Shown: positions 23,512 to 32,358 of the stretch, one piece after another
How the letters are laid out: every line of letters begins with the position of its first letter
Numbering within the stretch: position 1 is the stretch's first letter
Assembly: GCA_039414355.1 (NCBI GenBank)
Contig: JBCDJN010000004.1
Location: 1-64,000, forward strand
Source of the DNA: JBCCQL01 sp039414355
GTDB taxonomy: Bacteria; Planctomycetota; Planctomycetia; Pirellulales; Lacipirellulaceae
DNA length: 64,000 bases
Direction of reading: 5' to 3'
Translations under genes and position numbers: made by a program
Notes under the pieces: generated by a model
Databases searched by the model: none
What the model saw: the letters and a program-made list of their open reading frames with translations, nothing else
Told to the model about the DNA's origin: nothing

Positions 23512-24461
23512 ATGAACCCACCGCAGATCGTCAAGCACCAAACGAAGCAGGCGATCGGTGAGCTCCGGCGCGGGTACAAGCGTTGGCGGGGCCCCTCGCC
23601 ATTTGCTGGCGATGGGCCTTCGCCGCTTATCGTCCACGCGTGCTACCACCGGGTTGGGTCGGGATGGTTTATGGGCCTGCTCCGCGAGGTCGCTCGGCCG
23701 TACGGGATGCGAGTCGACCTGACTCACGAGGGCACGTCTGGCAGAAGATCGGACACCGTCGTCGACTGGCGTAGTCGAATTGACCCCTAAGCTCTAGCGG
23801 GCGAAGGGCGTCCTGTGCGTGGCTCGCACGCAATCCGCGACCCACGCGATATGTGCGTCTAGGGCTACCACTACCACAAGTGGACCAGCGAGCCCTGGGC
23901 TCTAGCGACGCCTTCGCAGTGGACCAGCACGGCCTACGAGGGGATCCGGCGATTCCATGAACGCATGGTCACGCCACTCGAAGAAACCCCGGAAGTGCAG
24001 CGGGCGTGGCGTGAGCTCGTTCCCGCCCCCTGGCCCGAAGGGCTTTCGTATCAGCAGTTTCTCAGTTCATTGAACGAGTCGGACGGCTTGATGCTGGAAC
24101 TGCTGTTCGTCTCGCACGCCGCGATGCCGGACACTACCCAGTGGGACTACAAGAATCCGGACTTTGTCGAGTTCCGCATGGAGGACATCGCTAATCGCGA
24201 AGAAGCGATCTTGCGATCTGTCTTCTAGGAATACGGCTTCAGCAGCGAAGCGATCGAGTCCGCCATGCAGGTCGTCGCCGCCCGCGGCTTCCGACAGACC
24301 ACGGCCGCAACGTGGGGCAGGTGCAAGAGAAGAGCCACTACCGCTCCGGCGCCACCCAGCAGTGGCGGGAAGCGTGGGAGCAGCGACACATTTCGGCCTT
24401 CAAGCACCTGCACGGAGCGGACCTCATCGCCCTGGGCTATGAGGCCAGCGAAGACTGGTAG
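23512..24461 (+). pseudogene. Decayed sulfotransferase gene
   Basis: Reading one frame from ATG 23512 gives a sulfotransferase-like protein: a PAPS-binding 5' loop IVHACYHRVGSGWF (Arg where Lys is usual), then RGSHAIRDPRDM (the 3' phosphate-binding region) and GYHYHKWTSEPWA. Further on comes ESDGLMLELLF. The frame is broken by TAA at 23788, TAG at 23860 and TAG at 24226. The tail returns in the +1 frame near 24316 as VQEKSHYRSGATQQWREAW and ends in LIALGYEASEDW, then TAG at 24459. Sulfotransferases are common in planctomycetes, where they may modify surface glycans. Three stops plus a frameshift indicate loss of function. Remaining codons still look GC-rich, so decay is probably recent. Confidence 0.82.
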
Positions 24462-24487
24462 CAGCCGGTGGTCTAGGAAGCGTCGCT

Positions 24488-25219
24488 CTATCTGCCGCAC
24501 GAGTCGACGACTTGGGGCGCCGCCCGCCCCCGCCGAAAGCCGAGTCCGGCCACCAGCGACGCGAGCAGCAGCGCGGTCCCGGGTTCCGGAGACGCCGCCA
24601 ACGTCTGACTGACTGGCGTAGTATCTAGCGGAATCAGCCCCAATTCGCGGAGGAAATCGAGCGGATCGGACGGACGGGCGAGGTCAACCGGCGGCGGGGC
24701 GACGTCCACAGGTTCGGTCACGACGAAGTCGGGCGGCAACACGCCGATCGCGATCAGCTGCTCAATTGGGGCGTCGAACAGTGGCGGCTCGACGGGCCGC
24801 GGCGCCGGATCGACCAGAGGCGGATCGGCCTGGGCTGTCAGTTCAAATCCCGGTGGCAAGATTCCGAGGTCCACCAGTTCCTGGATTGGGTCAACTGGCG
24901 GGAGCGGATTCGTGGGCGGCTCCGTCGGGGCGGGCGGGAGTGGCGTTGGATCAGGCGAAGACGGCGGCGTGTTCGGATCGAAGTCCGTCGGGAGGATCCC
25001 AAGATCTATCAGATGCTGGATCGGGTCGATCGGATCGACGGGCGGAGCCGGCGTTACCGGCGGCTCGGGCGGTACGATCTGGCCGCCATCGCCGACAACG
25101 ATTCCGAGCTGGTTAAACAGGTCGGCCAACTCGGGCGGTATGGGTTCCGCACCAACGGTGCTTTGGCAAACCGCAACAGCGGCGAGCAGGGCGGCAGACG
25201 TTCGTCTTGCGAGGTTCAT
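24488..25219 (-). CDS. PEP-CTERM secreted protein with five short internal repeats
   Basis: The 243-residue product has a signal peptide (residues 1-24) and a C-terminal sorting tail: PEP at 211-213, a hydrophobic helix (TALLLASLVAGLGF) and an Arg-rich end (RRGR). This is the signal processed by exosortases, and an exosortase is encoded at 5673. Between lie five copies of a motif like DPIQxLxxLGILPxDF at about residues 26-44, 65-81, 110-126, 150-166 and 185-199, separated by Pro/Asp/Thr-rich linkers. No catalytic motif is visible, so a surface or matrix role is inferred. Ten residues follow the Arg cluster, which is unusual. It converges with the sulfotransferase remnant. Confidence 0.8.
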   Translation of the reverse strand: MNLARRTSAALLAAVAVCQSTVGAEPIPPELADLFNQLGIVVGDGGQIVPPEPPVTPAPPVDPIDPIQHLIDLGILPTDFDPNTPPSSPDPTPLPPAPTEPPTNPLPPVDPIQELVDLGILPPGFELTAQADPPLVDPAPRPVEPPLFDAPIEQLIAIGVLPPDFVVTEPVDVAPPPVDLARPSDPLDFLRELGLIPLDTTPVSQTLAASPEPGTALLLASLVAGLGFRRGRAAPQVVDSCGR

Positions 25220-25443
25220 GGGCTTTGTTCCATGACGGTTTGGGCGAGAGAGGACGCGCGGACGCGATGGGAGCGCAACACAACGCAGCCGGCCAGCTAC
25301 TTTTGTAGTTGTATCGGCCCGCCGCTGGTCGGCAACAAATAACTGCAGGTTTTTTTGAGACGCGAATGGCCCGTCGGTGGGCTGGCATCGAAATGACGCC
25401 GTGCCTTGCGTTCACGCTGCGAGCCCGAAGGCGAGACCGGCAG

Positions 25444-25472
25444 TTGACCAAATACCTAGACAAACATAGTAT
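25444..25472 (+). promoter_or_regulatory. Candidate promoter for the PadR operon
   Basis: TTGACC (25444-25449) is followed after 17 bases by TAGTAT (25467-25472). Transcription would begin near 25479, only about 20 bases before the PadR start codon. The local AT-richness stands out. A PadR autoregulator would be expected to bind close to this site; no clear palindrome was found. Confidence 0.55.
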
Positions 25473-25498
25473 TCCGGCGACCGAAACAGGATCGCCAA

Positions 25499-25900
25499 AT
25501 GCACCCACCCGCCAACAACCAGCCGCGCGCCGCCATCGACGGCGATTATCTCCGGGGCCACCTGGAAACGATGATCCTCGCCGTCTTGGAGCAGGACGAA
25601 GCACACGGGTTCGAGGTGTTGCGACGGCTCGAACAAGCCGGCTGTGGCGCTCTGCGGCTGAAGGAGGGCACACTTTATCCGGCCCTCTACCGGCTGGAGG
25701 AATCCGGCAAGGTGAGGGCCCGGTGGGAGGACAACCAGACGGGCCGCCGCGGCCCGCGGCGTCGCATCTACAAGATCACTCGCAAGGGCACGCGGCAACT
25801 CTCGGCGGGACGTGAGGCGTGGACGCAGTTCGTAGACGTGGTTGGCGGGATTGTCATCGGGCGGGCGTTGGTTCCCACTCCGGCAGAGGGCACGGCATGA
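25499..25900 (+). CDS. PadR family transcriptional regulator
   Basis: PadR proteins are winged-helix dimers, usually repressors of a neighbouring membrane-protein gene. The 133-residue product has the family core: LRGHLETMILAVLEQDEAHG (19-37), then the recognition helix region and the signature EGTLYPALYRLEESG (56-70), followed by the wing GPRRRIYKITRKGTRQL. It is followed, with a four-base ATGA overlap, by a membrane protein whose N-terminal domain is the typical PadR partner, so the two are translationally coupled. A good promoter lies immediately upstream. AGGA precedes ATG 25499. The ligand is unknown. Confidence 0.92.
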   Translation: MHPPANNQPRAAIDGDYLRGHLETMILAVLEQDEAHGFEVLRRLEQAGCGALRLKEGTLYPALYRLEESGKVRARWEDNQTGRRGPRRRIYKITRKGTRQLSAGREAWTQFVDVVGGIVIGRALVPTPAEGTA

Positions 25901-26682
25901 AGGACACGTACGAGCAATTGAAGGTGTTTGTCGAGCGCATCGTCCGCCCCGTTGCGGCGTCCGAGAAGGACAAGCTCAAGATGCGTGAAGAGTTGTACTC
26001 CCACGCCCTTGATGCCTTTGAGCATGAAGGCCTGGGTGGGTCCGACCCGGCAGTTGCACTCCGCCGAACCCTTGCTCGGCTTGGCAAGCCCGGCGAGACA
26101 CGCGCGGCGTTGCAGGCGAGCGTCGGCTGGGAGAGCCGGATTGAGCACGCCAACAATCGGGTCTTTCGCCGCAGCGCCGGCGTTCCCCTCGTGCGTCACG
26201 CCGCGAAGGTCGGCCTGCTTACGGGCGGCGCTCTGCTGCTGGTCGAAGCCCTCATCGCTCTGCCGCCTCACCTCGCCGAGGTTCTTCGCTGGAACGGCGA
26301 AGGGCAGATTCACATCCGCATGTGCTTGATGCTGGGACTCCTGTTCGGCACGGGCATGTTCTTCGGGATCATGTACTCGGACGTTGCGTGGCGCATCTTC
26401 GAGCGTCGGTTCGGCAGGCCCGGCGATCGACTCCGCCTGCTCGGCTTGTGGGCTCTGGCGTCAGGCACCTATGCGGCGCTCGGCTGGGGGTTCACACTTG
26501 CTGTCTCACACGATCCGATCGCCAGCAAAACGCTCGGCATCTACTGGTTCTTCGGGAGCGGCCTCGCCTTGCTCTTCGCGCCGCTGTTGATCGAGATGGA
26601 CCTTCGCGAACGCCGCCCGCTGGCCGAGTGGCATGCCCTTGACCTCGGCGACTCCACGGGCGAACGGGCAGTGGCGGAGTAA
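25897..26682 (+). CDS. PadR-associated membrane protein with N-terminal helical (HAAS/permease-prefix-like) domain
   Basis: The 261-residue product begins with a soluble helical domain of about 90 residues (MKDTYEQLKVFVERIVRPVA, then REELYSHALDAFEHEG and ALRRTLARLGKPGETRAAL). This resembles the HAAS / permease-prefix domains that commonly pair with PadR regulators. Four hydrophobic segments follow at about residues 105-130, 142-165, 180-205 and 215-238. There is no transporter signature. The ATG overlaps the PadR stop (ATGA), so production is coupled to the regulator. In Firmicutes similar pairs sense or respond to envelope stress; extension to this protein is inference. Confidence 0.72.
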   Translation: MKDTYEQLKVFVERIVRPVAASEKDKLKMREELYSHALDAFEHEGLGGSDPAVALRRTLARLGKPGETRAALQASVGWESRIEHANNRVFRRSAGVPLVRHAAKVGLLTGGALLLVEALIALPPHLAEVLRWNGEGQIHIRMCLMLGLLFGTGMFFGIMYSDVAWRIFERRFGRPGDRLRLLGLWALASGTYAALGWGFTLAVSHDPIASKTLGIYWFFGSGLALLFAPLLIEMDLRERRPLAEWHALDLGDSTGERAVAE

Positions 26683-26705
26683 CCGCGTCGCGATAAGCTG
26701 GCGGC

Positions 26706-27497
26706 ATGGCCACGCCGTTGTCGCGAACCCCCGATTGGCAGCTCCCGCCCGGCGTCGATCGCGGCACGCTGGACTATGCCCACAGCCGGGCCGTTGCCGA
26801 GCAGTACGACGAGTACCACGAGGGCAACCCGCTCTTCGACTTCGAGGAGCAGCTTCTTGCCGATGAATTTTCTCCGCCCGGCGTGGTTGCCGACCTGGGG
26901 TGCGGCACGGGTCGAGCCCTGCTGCCGCTGGTGCGGGCCGGGCACACCGGGTTGGCGATCGACCTCTCTGAAGAGATGCTCGCCTTGGTTCGGGAGAAAG
27001 CCGACTACGAGGGCCTGGCGGTCCGCTGCGTGCAAGCCAATCTCGTCGAGCTGGAAGCGGTGGCGAGCGAATCGGTCGACTACGCGATGTGCCTCTTCAG
27101 CACGCTGGGCATGATCCGCGGCCGCAGCAACCGGCGGGCCGCGCTCGGGCACATGCGGCGCATTCTTCGCCCGGGCGGCAAGCTGGTGCTGCATGGGCAC
27201 AACTTCTGGTTCAACCTCCGCGATGGCAGCGGGCCGTGGTGGGTGCTTCGGAGTTTGGGCCGGGCGGCAGTCTCCAAGGAGATCGAAGTCGGCGACAAGT
27301 GGTACCCCTACCGCGGCGTGCCCAACTTCTTCCTGCACGTCTACCGGGCCCGCGAACTGCGGGCCGACCTGCGGGCGGAGCGGCTCATCCTTCGCCGCTG
27401 GATCCCGCTGGACGTCTCGCGTCGCCACGCGCTCGCCAAACCCCGGCTGCTGCCCTCGCTGCGGGCGAACGGCTGGCTCGTGGTGTGCCAGGCGTAG
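26706..27497 (+). CDS. Class I SAM-dependent methyltransferase
   Basis: The 263-residue cytoplasmic protein has a Rossmann-type methyltransferase fold. Motif I is VVADLGCGTGRALLPL (about residues 60-75), the acidic residue after the second strand is in LAIDLSEEML, motif III-like VRCVQANLVEL follows, and the post-motif LRPGGKLVLHGH is present. The C-terminal half (WWVLRSLGRAAVSKEIEVG) is not diagnostic of substrate. It resembles UbiE/Methyltransf_11-type enzymes. It lies 23 bases after the PadR partner and 80 bases before panB, so it could belong to either unit. The substrate is unknown. Confidence 0.85.
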   Translation: MATPLSRTPDWQLPPGVDRGTLDYAHSRAVAEQYDEYHEGNPLFDFEEQLLADEFSPPGVVADLGCGTGRALLPLVRAGHTGLAIDLSEEMLALVREKADYEGLAVRCVQANLVELEAVASESVDYAMCLFSTLGMIRGRSNRRAALGHMRRILRPGGKLVLHGHNFWFNLRDGSGPWWVLRSLGRAAVSKEIEVGDKWYPYRGVPNFFLHVYRARELRADLRAERLILRRWIPLDVSRRHALAKPRLLPSLRANGWLVVCQA

Positions 27498-27577
27498 CGT
27501 CGCCGCCGTTGCCCAAGCCGACCCCGTCCGCGACAATTCGATTGACCTTCCCCCCAGCTCCCAGCTCCCCGCCCCCA

Positions 27578-28369
27578 ATGCCCAAGCCGATCACCGTCCC
27601 GTCGCTCGCCGCCATGAAAGCCGAGGGGCGGAAGATCACCATGCTCACGGCGTACGACTACCCGACGGCGAAGCTCGTCGACGCCGCGGGCGTGGACGCG
27701 GTGCTGGTAGGCGACAGCTTGGCGATGGTTGTTCAGGGGCGGGAGAACACGCTGCCGGTCACGCTCGACCAGATGATCTACCACGCCGAGATGGTCGGCC
27801 GAGCGGTGGAGCGGGCGCTCGTGGTGGTCGACCTGCCGTTCCCGACGCCGCACCTCGATCGGGCACGCGTGGTCGAGGACGCCGCGCGGGTACTCAAGGA
27901 AACCCGCTGCCAAGCGGTCAAGCTCGAAGGCGGCGCCGCCCAGGCGGACGCCATCGCCGCGTTAGCCGCCGCCGGGATCCCGGTGATGGGGCATGTGGGC
28001 CTCGGCCCGCAACGCGTGCACCAACTGGGCGGCTACCGCGTGCAGCGTGACCGGCGCCAACTGCTTGCCGACGCCCAGGCCGTGGAGCACGCCGGGGCGT
28101 TTGGCGTTGTCCTGGAGTGCGTTCCGAGCGACGTGGCGGCCGCCATCACCAAGAAGCTCTCAATCCCCACCATCGGCATCGGCGCCGGGCCGGCGTGCGA
28201 CGGCCAGGTGCTGGTGATCAACGACGTGCTGGGCGCCACCGCCGGCCGCTCGCCTAAGTTCGTCAAGGCGTACGCGGACCTCCGCGGCGAGATCACCCGG
28301 GCTGCCGAGCAGTTCTGCGGCGAAGTCCGCGAGGGCGGGTTCCCCAAGCCCGAGCACGGCTACGACTGA
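27578..28369 (+). CDS. panB: 3-methyl-2-oxobutanoate hydroxymethyltransferase
   Basis: PanB transfers a hydroxymethyl group from methylene-tetrahydrofolate to alpha-ketoisovalerate to make ketopantoate, the first step of pantothenate and CoA synthesis. The 263-residue product matches the family in length. It contains TMLTAYDYPTAKLVDAAGVD, the VLVGDSLAMVVQG metal-site region, the phosphate-type loop KLEGG, PVMGHVGLGPQRVHQLGGYR and PTIGIGAGPACDGQVLVINDVLG. ATG 27578 fits the family N-terminus; a longer frame upstream is a shadow of the methyltransferase gene. No other pan gene is nearby. Confidence 0.97.
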   Translation: MPKPITVPSLAAMKAEGRKITMLTAYDYPTAKLVDAAGVDAVLVGDSLAMVVQGRENTLPVTLDQMIYHAEMVGRAVERALVVVDLPFPTPHLDRARVVEDAARVLKETRCQAVKLEGGAAQADAIAALAAAGIPVMGHVGLGPQRVHQLGGYRVQRDRRQLLADAQAVEHAGAFGVVLECVPSDVAAAITKKLSIPTIGIGAGPACDGQVLVINDVLGATAGRSPKFVKAYADLRGEITRAAEQFCGEVREGGFPKPEHGYD

Positions 28370-28459
28370 GCCTCCCGGCGAGCCCAAGATCAGCCGCCCG
28401 CCGGCGAACCCCTCAAAGTGCGATTTCATCCTCGGCGAACCCTTCAAGGAGGCGGGCTG

Positions 28460-28612
28460 ATGGAGGCGTTTGGCATCATGGGCTTTGTCTTCGGCATGAC
28501 GAGCTTCACATTTGCGATCATCGCCATGTCCTCCGCCGCGGCGTTGGGCAAGCGAGTCGATGACCTCGATTCCAAGCTCAACGAGCTCACCGGCACGCCC
28601 GCCGGCGAATAG
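28460..28612 (+). CDS. Small single-pass membrane protein
   Basis: A 50-residue open frame with the strong RBS AAGGAGG eight bases before ATG 28460. The product starts with a hydrophobic helix (MEAFGIMGFVFGMTSFTFAI) followed by a short amphipathic, charged tail (GKRVDDLDSKLNELTG) that could form a coiled coil. No family is recognised. It sits between panB and the large coiled-coil membrane protein, in the same direction, and could be a small subunit of that unit. It is too short for confident homology, but the RBS and composition favour a real gene. Confidence 0.7.
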   Translation: MEAFGIMGFVFGMTSFTFAIIAMSSAAALGKRVDDLDSKLNELTGTPAGE

Positions 28613-28691
28613 CACCGCCGCGGATGCCGCCCGCGGGCCGTGGGGGTATACTTCAGGGCAATCCTCGACCGATTCTGCCCGGAGGCATGCC

Positions 28692-30326
28692 GTGGACACG
28701 CTGCTGGAACAAGTTGCCCGCGCCCAGCGGAAGATGATCCGCGACCAATACGCCACGCACCTCGTGTGGTGGCTGTGCGGCATGCTCGCAGTCGCAGCGA
28801 TCGCCATCGGGCTGCCGAAGGTTCTGGTCCTGCAGGGGCTCCCCGAGCCATGGGCGATTGGCTGGCTCGGGGGCGCCGCGTTGGTCGCGCTGATCGGCGC
28901 CGGGATCACCACCTACGCGTGGCGCCGGAACCAACTCGAAGCCGCCGCCGAAATCGACCGCCGGTTCGAGCTGCGCGAAAGGGTCGCCAGCAGCCTGTCG
29001 CTGCCCGAGAGCGATCGCGAGTCAGAGATCGGGCAGGCCCTCGTTAACGACGCGGCGCGGAGTGTCGAGCGGATTGATGTCTCAGAGAAGTTCCCGATCC
29101 GCGTCGGCCGCCGCGTGCTGCTGCCCGTCGTTCCGGCGGTGGTGGCGTTCGCGCTGATGACGCTGGTCGGCGACCGCCAGCCCGCCCAGGCAAAGACAGA
29201 CCCAACGACGACGGCCACGGCAGAGCAGGTCAAGAAGTCTGCCGAGGAGCTACGGAAGAAGCTCGCCCAGAAGGCGAAGCAAGCCGCCGAGAAAGAGTCG
29301 CTGAAGGACGCCGCCGACCTGCTCAAGCAAGTTGGCAAAGGCGTGGAAGAAGTCGCGAACAAGCCCGACACGGACCGCAAGAACGCCACAGTAAAACTGA
29401 ATGATCTCGCTAAGCAGCTCGAGGACCGCAAGAAGCAGCTCGGCGGAACCAAGTCACTGGAAAACGAGCTCAACAAGCTCAAGAACCTCGGCAAAGGCCC
29501 CGCCGAAAAAGCCGCCGAGGCGATGAAGCAAGGCAACTTCCAGAAAGCGCTCAACGAGGTCAAGCGGCTGCAGGAAAAGCTCTCCAAGGGCAACATGTCT
29601 GCCGAGGACCGCCAGAAGCTCGGCGAGCAACTCGGCAAGATGAAGCAGCAGCTGGAGAAGGCGGTCGACGCGCAGAAGAAGGCGATGGAGGATCTGAAGA
29701 AGCAGATCGAGAAGCAGAAGCAACAAGGCAATCAGGCCGAGGCGGACAAGCTGCAGCAAAAGCTCGAACAGATGCAGCAGCAGTCGCAGCAGATGAGCCA
29801 GCTGGAGCAACTCGCCCAAAAGATGGGCCAGGCTCAGGAGGCGATGCAGCAGGGTGACCAGCAGGCCGCCGCTCAAGCCATGCAGGAGATGAGCGACCAA
29901 CTCCAGCAGATGCAGCAAGAGCTCGAAGAGATGGAGATGCTCGACGCGGCGATGGACGAGATCGAGATGGCCAAGCAAGCGATGTGCGAGCAATGCCAGG
30001 GGATGGGCTTCGGCCAGAACCAAGGCGACGGCGAGGGGGAAGGCCAAGGCATGGGCAAGGGCCGCGGCAGCGGGCCACGCCCGGACGAGGAGAACCCCAC
30101 CGCCACGCGGGACTCCCGCGTCCGCCAAAAGCCGGGCCGCGGCAACTCCGTGTTCGGCGGGCAGGTCGAGGGCCCCAACGTGAAGGGCCAGGTCCGGCAG
30201 TCGCTGAAAGAAGCCCTCGAGAGCGGCGAAACGGCGGACGCCGAAGCCCTCGACGAGCAGCGGCTCCCCCGCGCCCGCCGCGATCACGCACGCGAATACT
30301 TCGAGAAGCTCCGCGACCAGCTCTGA
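28692..30326 (+). CDS. Membrane protein with long Gln/Lys-rich coiled coil
   Basis: No enzymatic family recognised. The 544-residue product starts with two transmembrane helices (about residues 24-46 and 53-76), then a third hydrophobic segment (about 140-160) and a very long helical coiled-coil region (about 180-440). That region is rich in Lys, Glu and especially Gln (EQMQQQSQQMSQLEQLAQ). A cysteine pair motif (CEQCQGMGFGQNQG) is followed by a Gly-rich, disordered C-terminus ending in REYFEKLRDQL. Related planctomycetal proteins often stand near MoxR/BatA-type genes, but none is in view here. The GTG at 28692 is supported by GGAGG eight bases upstream. Confidence 0.72.
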   Translation: MDTLLEQVARAQRKMIRDQYATHLVWWLCGMLAVAAIAIGLPKVLVLQGLPEPWAIGWLGGAALVALIGAGITTYAWRRNQLEAAAEIDRRFELRERVASSLSLPESDRESEIGQALVNDAARSVERIDVSEKFPIRVGRRVLLPVVPAVVAFALMTLVGDRQPAQAKTDPTTTATAEQVKKSAEELRKKLAQKAKQAAEKESLKDAADLLKQVGKGVEEVANKPDTDRKNATVKLNDLAKQLEDRKKQLGGTKSLENELNKLKNLGKGPAEKAAEAMKQGNFQKALNEVKRLQEKLSKGNMSAEDRQKLGEQLGKMKQQLEKAVDAQKKAMEDLKKQIEKQKQQGNQAEADKLQQKLEQMQQQSQQMSQLEQLAQKMGQAQEAMQQGDQQAAAQAMQEMSDQLQQMQQELEEMEMLDAAMDEIEMAKQAMCEQCQGMGFGQNQGDGEGEGQGMGKGRGSGPRPDEENPTATRDSRVRQKPGRGNSVFGGQVEGPNVKGQVRQSLKEALESGETADAEALDEQRLPRARRDHAREYFEKLRDQL

Positions 30327-30426
30327 TCTGCATTCGCCGCGGAGTTTGCGGCTTCGGGAAAGTAGGCGCGATGGGCGGCTTCGGCATACACTGCGGGTTT
30401 GCCGACTCCACCGCCTGAGCCCTTAC

Positions 30427-32358
30427 TTGTTGCAAGCCAACGCTGCCCCCCGATTCTTCCCCCGGCTGGCGGCGCGATGGCTAGCCACGGCGGTGCTGGC
30501 TTTCGCTCCGCCCGCGGCGGCCGAGCAGGGCGAACTAACCAAACTGGTCGAAGTCGCTGGTGCGGCCTCGAACGAGGTTCGCCCGGTTCGCGCAGACGAA
30601 GTCGAAACCGCCAAGCGGCAGCTCGCCGACCGGGCCGTGACGCTTGAACGGGCGGTTGGCATTGGCACGGTCAGCGGCGCCGAGTGGCTGGAGTTCCTTC
30701 AGTGGCGAGGCGTTCAGCAGCAGCTTCCGCTCGAAGCCGAACTCGACGCCGCCAGCCTTCAAGCGACGCTCGACCTGCTAAGCAGCGGCCACCCCGGGCT
30801 CGAACGACCCGAGTTCCGCAACGCCGCCGATGCCGTGGACCGCCTGCTCGACCTCGCGTTGGTGCAGCGGCGACAGGACCAGCAGGCTTATCTGAGCGGC
30901 TTGGCGAAGTCGCTTGAGAAGCTCTTGGCCCGCTCCAAAGCCTGGGACGACCCGCGGGCGAGCTACCAGATTGAGCAACGCTACGCCCGGCTAGCCGGCG
31001 TAGGCCAAGCGAGTGAGCTGACCGCGGCGATTCGAAGTGCGTTCAATCGCCCCAACGCGTACGCTGAGGCGTCGGAGAGCTTCCTTGGCAAACTCGCCCA
31101 ACGGCCGGTCGCTCGGACGACTCCGGTCAGCGACACTATCCTCGGCACCCGCGTCGTTGGCGCCGGCGAGACGTGCGGCTACATCCGGCTCGACCTCCGG
31201 CCGGCGACGCACGCCGCGCGGTTGGCGTTTCACCTCGACGGGTCCGTCGCCTCGACAACACGCGGCTACAACGGGCCTGTCGTCATTCGCACCGCGGCCG
31301 ACACCAGCTTCAACGGCGCCAAGGTTGTTGACCTGACGGACGATCGCTTCACCGTTCTCCCAGCGAGTCTCAGCGCCAGCACCAGCAGCCGTACGCGGTC
31401 GATCCAGAAACTGGGCGGACCTTTCGGCAAGCGGCTGGTCGAGGCGATCGCCGCCAAGCGGGTTGCCCAGAGCCGCGGCGAGGCGAACGCCATCGCGTCG
31501 CGCAAGGCGGAGGCGCAGATCGCCACGGAGTTTGACCGCGAAGTCCTGGCCGAGGTCCGCGGCGCCCGGCGGGAGTACGACCAGCGTGTCCGCAAACCGC
31601 TCCGCCGACGCGGCGCGGCGCCCCGGCGCGTGGCGCTGGCGACGACCAACGACCGGCTCTTCGGCTCCGGACTGTTAGCGACCCGCCGACAGCTTGGCGC
31701 CGACGGTCGCCCGCCGTCATCCAGCGGCGGAGATGTGTGCGTTAAGCTCCATCAGTCGGCGCTCAACAACCTGGCGGACGCCATGCTCGGCGGCGCGACG
31801 ATCGGCAGGCAAGCGGTCGATCAACCGATCGAGACCGACGCCTACCTGCCCGCGCGACTCGCCGCAGCACTTACGGAGCGGTCGAAGAGTCCTGACGACG
31901 AAAGCGTCGAAGACTTCCAGCCCTGGTCCATTACCCTGCGGCGCAGCCGCCCCGTGTCCTTCTCGCTCGATGGTGATGTTGCGCGGGTTCTCGTTCACAC
32001 TACGCGGCTTAAGGCCGGTGAGCAGTCGTTCCGGGGTTGGGACATCGAGCTCGCTTATCGGTTGGTTCGCAAAGGCGGCAGCTGGCGGGCGGTCCTCGAA
32101 GGCGACGTCGAGGTGCTCCCCACGGCGTTCGACCCGGCGTCGCCCGGCGCCCGCATGGGGAGCCGGCAACGAGCCCTGCGGCGGAATCTTGCCGATCAGC
32201 TAGCAGCGCGCACCACCGCTGGCGCCGGCTTCCCGAAGTCAATCAAGCTGCAAGCGATCGACCTCGCCCGCCTCAACAAGCCAGGCCTCCGAGGTCTTGC
32301 CATCACCTCCGCAGAGGCGACGGGCGGCTGGCTCCTGGTGTCTTTAGCGGCCTTCTGA
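30427..32358 (+). CDS. Large secreted protein of unknown function
   Basis: The open frame encodes about 643 residues. An apparent N-terminal signal (RWLATAVLAFAPPAAA) is followed by a helical region (about residues 45-200) and a mixed alpha/beta region (from TILGTRVVGAGETCGYIRLD). A section near 400-520 contains KLHQSALNNLADAMLGG and WDIELAYRLVRKGGSW. The composition is ordinary and GC-rich, so it is a real gene. The start is uncertain: TTG codons at 30346, 30427 and 30430 are in frame and no good RBS is seen. No family is recognised. It lies 100 bases after the coiled-coil membrane protein, probably in the same transcription unit. Confidence 0.65.
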   Translation: MLQANAAPRFFPRLAARWLATAVLAFAPPAAAEQGELTKLVEVAGAASNEVRPVRADEVETAKRQLADRAVTLERAVGIGTVSGAEWLEFLQWRGVQQQLPLEAELDAASLQATLDLLSSGHPGLERPEFRNAADAVDRLLDLALVQRRQDQQAYLSGLAKSLEKLLARSKAWDDPRASYQIEQRYARLAGVGQASELTAAIRSAFNRPNAYAEASESFLGKLAQRPVARTTPVSDTILGTRVVGAGETCGYIRLDLRPATHAARLAFHLDGSVASTTRGYNGPVVIRTAADTSFNGAKVVDLTDDRFTVLPASLSASTSSRTRSIQKLGGPFGKRLVEAIAAKRVAQSRGEANAIASRKAEAQIATEFDREVLAEVRGARREYDQRVRKPLRRRGAAPRRVALATTNDRLFGSGLLATRRQLGADGRPPSSSGGDVCVKLHQSALNNLADAMLGGATIGRQAVDQPIETDAYLPARLAAALTERSKSPDDESVEDFQPWSITLRRSRPVSFSLDGDVARVLVHTTRLKAGEQSFRGWDIELAYRLVRKGGSWRAVLEGDVEVLPTAFDPASPGARMGSRQRALRRNLADQLAARTTAGAGFPKSIKLQAIDLARLNKPGLRGLAITSAEATGGWLLVSLAAF

